Source: Chthoniobacteraceae bacterium (GTDB lineage Bacteria; Verrucomicrobiota; Verrucomicrobiia; Chthoniobacterales; Chthoniobacteraceae). From it: a stretch of DNA of 64,000 bases. Below, one piece after another: positions 61,360 through 64,000 of this stretch (position 1 is its first letter; each line of letters begins with the position of its first letter). The stretch is from contig CANFTB010000012.1 of NCBI GenBank assembly GCA_947449735.1, positions 33,072-97,071 of the forward strand, given 5' to 3'. Under the pieces are notes generated by a model. The model had not been told where the DNA came from and ran no database searches. It saw nothing but the letters and a program-made list of their open reading frames with translations. A program made the translations under genes and the position numbers.

Positions 61360-63882
61360 CTAAAACAGCGTCATCTGCGGACGCTCCGCCTCCGCCGCCA
61401 TCACACTCCTCCGGCGCGTCTGGCGCACCGGAGCCGCCCCCTCTGCGCGCGGTTCCTGCGGGGCGACCGCCGCCCCGTCCGCGCTCAGTTCCGAACGCTC
61501 CAAATTTGCCAAAATCTCCCGCGCACGCTCCAGCACCGCCTTCGGCAAGCCCGCCAGACGCGCCACCTGGATCCCGTAGCTCTTGTCAGCGCCGCCCGGC
61601 AGAATTTTTCGCAGAAAAATGATCTGATCATTCCACTCCCGCACCGCTACGTTGAAATTCTTCACCCCGGCTCGGGTCCGGGCAAGCTCCGTGAGTTCAT
61701 GGTAGTGCGTCGCAAACAGGGTCCGGCAGTGCAGCACATCGTGCAAATACTCGGCGACGCTCCAAGCGATCGACAGCCCGTCAAACGTCGATGTCCCGCG
61801 CCCGATTTCGTCCAAAATCACCAGCGAACGCCCAGTGGCGTTGTTGGTGATATTCGCCGTCTCGTGCATCTCCACCATGAACGTCGACTGGCCCCGCGAC
61901 AAATCGTCGTTCGCGCCGACCCGCGTAAAGATGCGGTCGGCAAGTCCCACGAGCGCGCGCCTGGCCGGAACCCAGGACCCCGTCTGCGCCATGAGGGTGA
62001 GCAGGGCCACCTGCCGGATGTAGGTTGATTTCCCCGCCATGTTCGGACCGGTCAACACCAGAAGAGAATGGCTCTCGCCGTTCAACTGCACGTCGTTGGG
62101 CACAAACTTTTCCTCCACCAAGGCCTGGTCCAGCACCGGATGACGGCCCTCCCAAAACTCCAGTTCCAGCCCCTCGTGCAGCTCCGGCTTGCAATAACCG
62201 AAAAGGCGCGCCGTCTCAGCCAGCGACGCCAGCACATCCAAAATCCCCACCGCCTGCGCCGTCGACTGGAGCGCCTGCAACTCGCCCAGCACCTCCTCGC
62301 GCAGTTGCCCAAACAACTCCACCTCCAACGCCTTCGCCTTCTCGTCCGCCCCCAAAATCTTCGACTCCACCTCCTTCAACTCCGGCGTGATGAACCGCTC
62401 CCCGTTGGCCACGGTCTGCTTCCGGATCCAGCCCGCCGGAACCGAGTCCAGATTGGACTTCGTCACCTCGATGAAATAGCCGAACACCCCCGTATACCGT
62501 ATTTTGAGTGAGCGAATCCCGGTTTCCTCCCCGAGCTTGTTCTGCAGGTCGGCGATCCACCGCTTCCCCTCCTGCCCCGCACTGCGCAGCGTGTCCAGCA
62601 GCTCCGAGTACCCCTCCCGGAACACTCCGCCCTCCCGGATCACCGCCGGTTGCTCCTCCAGAAGCGCCCGCTCCAAAAGCTCCAAAATCGCTGGAAGCGG
62701 ACACAACCCCGCCCCCGCCTCCTCCAACAAACGCGCCTCGCGCGTCCCCGTCAGCGCCCCCACCAGTTCCTTCAAGACCGGCACCTGTTCCAGCGCCGCG
62801 CGCAACACCAGCAGATCTCTCCCCGTACCGCCCGTCTGGGTCAGCCGGCCCACAGTGCGTTCCACATCACGGATCGCCCCGAGCAGTTCGCGCAATTCCA
62901 TCAGCCGTCCGTGCTGGCCCAGCAACACCCCGAGCGCATCCTGCCGCGCAGACAGCGGCTCCAGTTCGCACAGCGGATGCAAAATCCACTCCCTGAGACG
63001 GCGCGCCCCCATCGGAGTCCGCGTCCGGTCGAGTGCACCGACCAAGCTCGTGTCGCGGCCCCCGCCGCGCGACTCGACAAGTTCCAGGTTCGCCTGCGTC
63101 GCAGCGTCCAGCACCATGTACTGCGAACGGTGGTAAACGGACATCCGGGTCACGTGCGCGAGTGAACGCCGCAATTCGTGCCTCAGATAATGCACGATCG
63201 CTCCCGCCGCGCACACGGCCGCCGGCAGACCCTCGCAACCAAAGCCGTCCAGCGCCTGAACGCGGAAATGTTCGAGTAGCGTGTGGTGGGCCTGGTCGTG
63301 CAAGAAACAATACCCGTCGCGCACCACGAGTCCCGACACATGGCCCAGTTCGCTGGAATCGGATTCCGCCGCCAGAACCTCGGAGGGGCGCACTCGGGCG
63401 AGTTCGTCCGCGAGTTCCCGTGCGTCGGCCAGTTCCGTCAGGCGAAACTCGCCCGTCATCAGGTCGATGTAAGCAAAGCCGTAGCCGCGCTTCGGGTCAG
63501 GATGGACGGCCGCGAGGAAATTGTTCCGCGCGGCGTCCAGCATCTGGAGGTCCGCAACGGTTCCGGGCGAGATCACCTGGGTAATTTCCCGCTTCACGAT
63601 CTTCCCGGGTTGGGGCTCGGAAACCTGGTCGCAAACCGCCACGCGCATCCCCGCGCCGATCAACTTGCGAATGTAACCCTCAGCGGCATGAAACGGAATC
63701 CCGCACATCGGCACCTCGTTGCGCCTAGTGAGCGCCAGATTCATCACGACGGCGGCCCTTTTCGCGTCCTCAAAGAACATCTCGTAAAAATCCCCGAGCC
63801 GGAACAACAGGATCGTATCCGGCGAAAGGGTTCTCCGGATACCCTGATACTGCTGCATCATCGGGGTGAGGGTGGATGACAT
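61360..63882 (-). CDS. mutS: DNA mismatch repair protein MutS
   Basis: TPMMQQYQGIRRTLSPDTILLFRLGDFYEMFFEDAK; LVLTGPNMAGKSTYIRQVALLTLMAQTGSWVPA; ILDEIGRGTSTFDGLSIAWSVAEYL. Confidence 0.98.
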   Translation of the reverse strand: MSSTLTPMMQQYQGIRRTLSPDTILLFRLGDFYEMFFEDAKRAAVVMNLALTRRNEVPMCGIPFHAAEGYIRKLIGAGMRVAVCDQVSEPQPGKIVKREITQVISPGTVADLQMLDAARNNFLAAVHPDPKRGYGFAYIDLMTGEFRLTELADARELADELARVRPSEVLAAESDSSELGHVSGLVVRDGYCFLHDQAHHTLLEHFRVQALDGFGCEGLPAAVCAAGAIVHYLRHELRRSLAHVTRMSVYHRSQYMVLDAATQANLELVESRGGGRDTSLVGALDRTRTPMGARRLREWILHPLCELEPLSARQDALGVLLGQHGRLMELRELLGAIRDVERTVGRLTQTGGTGRDLLVLRAALEQVPVLKELVGALTGTREARLLEEAGAGLCPLPAILELLERALLEEQPAVIREGGVFREGYSELLDTLRSAGQEGKRWIADLQNKLGEETGIRSLKIRYTGVFGYFIEVTKSNLDSVPAGWIRKQTVANGERFITPELKEVESKILGADEKAKALEVELFGQLREEVLGELQALQSTAQAVGILDVLASLAETARLFGYCKPELHEGLELEFWEGRHPVLDQALVEEKFVPNDVQLNGESHSLLVLTGPNMAGKSTYIRQVALLTLMAQTGSWVPARRALVGLADRIFTRVGANDDLSRGQSTFMVEMHETANITNNATGRSLVILDEIGRGTSTFDGLSIAWSVAEYLHDVLHCRTLFATHYHELTELARTRAGVKNFNVAVREWNDQIIFLRKILPGGADKSYGIQVARLAGLPKAVLERAREILANLERSELSADGAAVAPQEPRAEGAAPVRQTRRRSVMAAEAERPQMTLF

Positions 63883-63958
63883 GGGTAACGACTAACAAAA
63901 AGCATCCGCGCCTTGGATCAAAGCAAAACGCTTCATTTTGGAGATGTTTCCCCAGCCC

Positions 63959-64000
63959 CACGCCCCAGACACGCCCCAGACACGCCCCAGACACGCCCCA
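63959..64000. repeat. Short tandem repeat, 11-bp unit CACGCCCCAGA, running off the window end
   Basis: Three full units plus a partial fourth read directly at the window end. Confidence 0.85.

Noticed and set aside
1-64000. CRISPR arrays, rRNA operons, tRNA genes, prophage or IS transposases
   Set aside because: Looked for regularly spaced direct repeats, rRNA signatures, tRNA cloverleaf/T-arm motifs and transposase ORFs; only the tmRNA gave a supported RNA gene. A tRNAscan-SE/Infernal run would be needed to exclude short tRNAs completely.

Overview
GC-rich bacterial chromosome segment. Paired DUF1552/DUF1592-type genes, DUF1080 and ThuA proteins, a PVC-type dehydrogenase and a 'DWG' Ser/Thr kinase suggest Verrucomicrobia or the wider PVC group. 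Most of it is dense housekeeping and catabolic genes: proS (partial), lplA-like, PBP1A, phosphoglucomutase/phosphomannomutase, hppA, argF, argD, der, pgsA-like, bcp, PduO-type cobalamin adenosyltransferase, L,D-transpeptidase, mutS, and a tmRNA with the tag ANDYEDLALAA. Two regions stand out. (1) About 19.78-22.55 kb looks like an integrase-less integron cassette array (CALIN): four consecutive minus-strand units, each followed by an attC-like imperfect repeat. It includes a RelE/ParE toxin-antitoxin pair, an addiction-module antitoxin with a decayed toxin, and two orphan membrane proteins. (2) About 3.5-10.1 kb is a tightly coupled operon: polyprenyl synthase, ABC permease and ATPase, a heme-copper-oxidase-subunit-I-like protein that seems to lack canonical CuB ligand motifs, a small membrane protein, and an unusual fusion of a polytopic (MFS-like) domain, a CcoO-like domain and a c-type cytochrome domain. 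All calls come from reading the sequence and translations; no searches were run.
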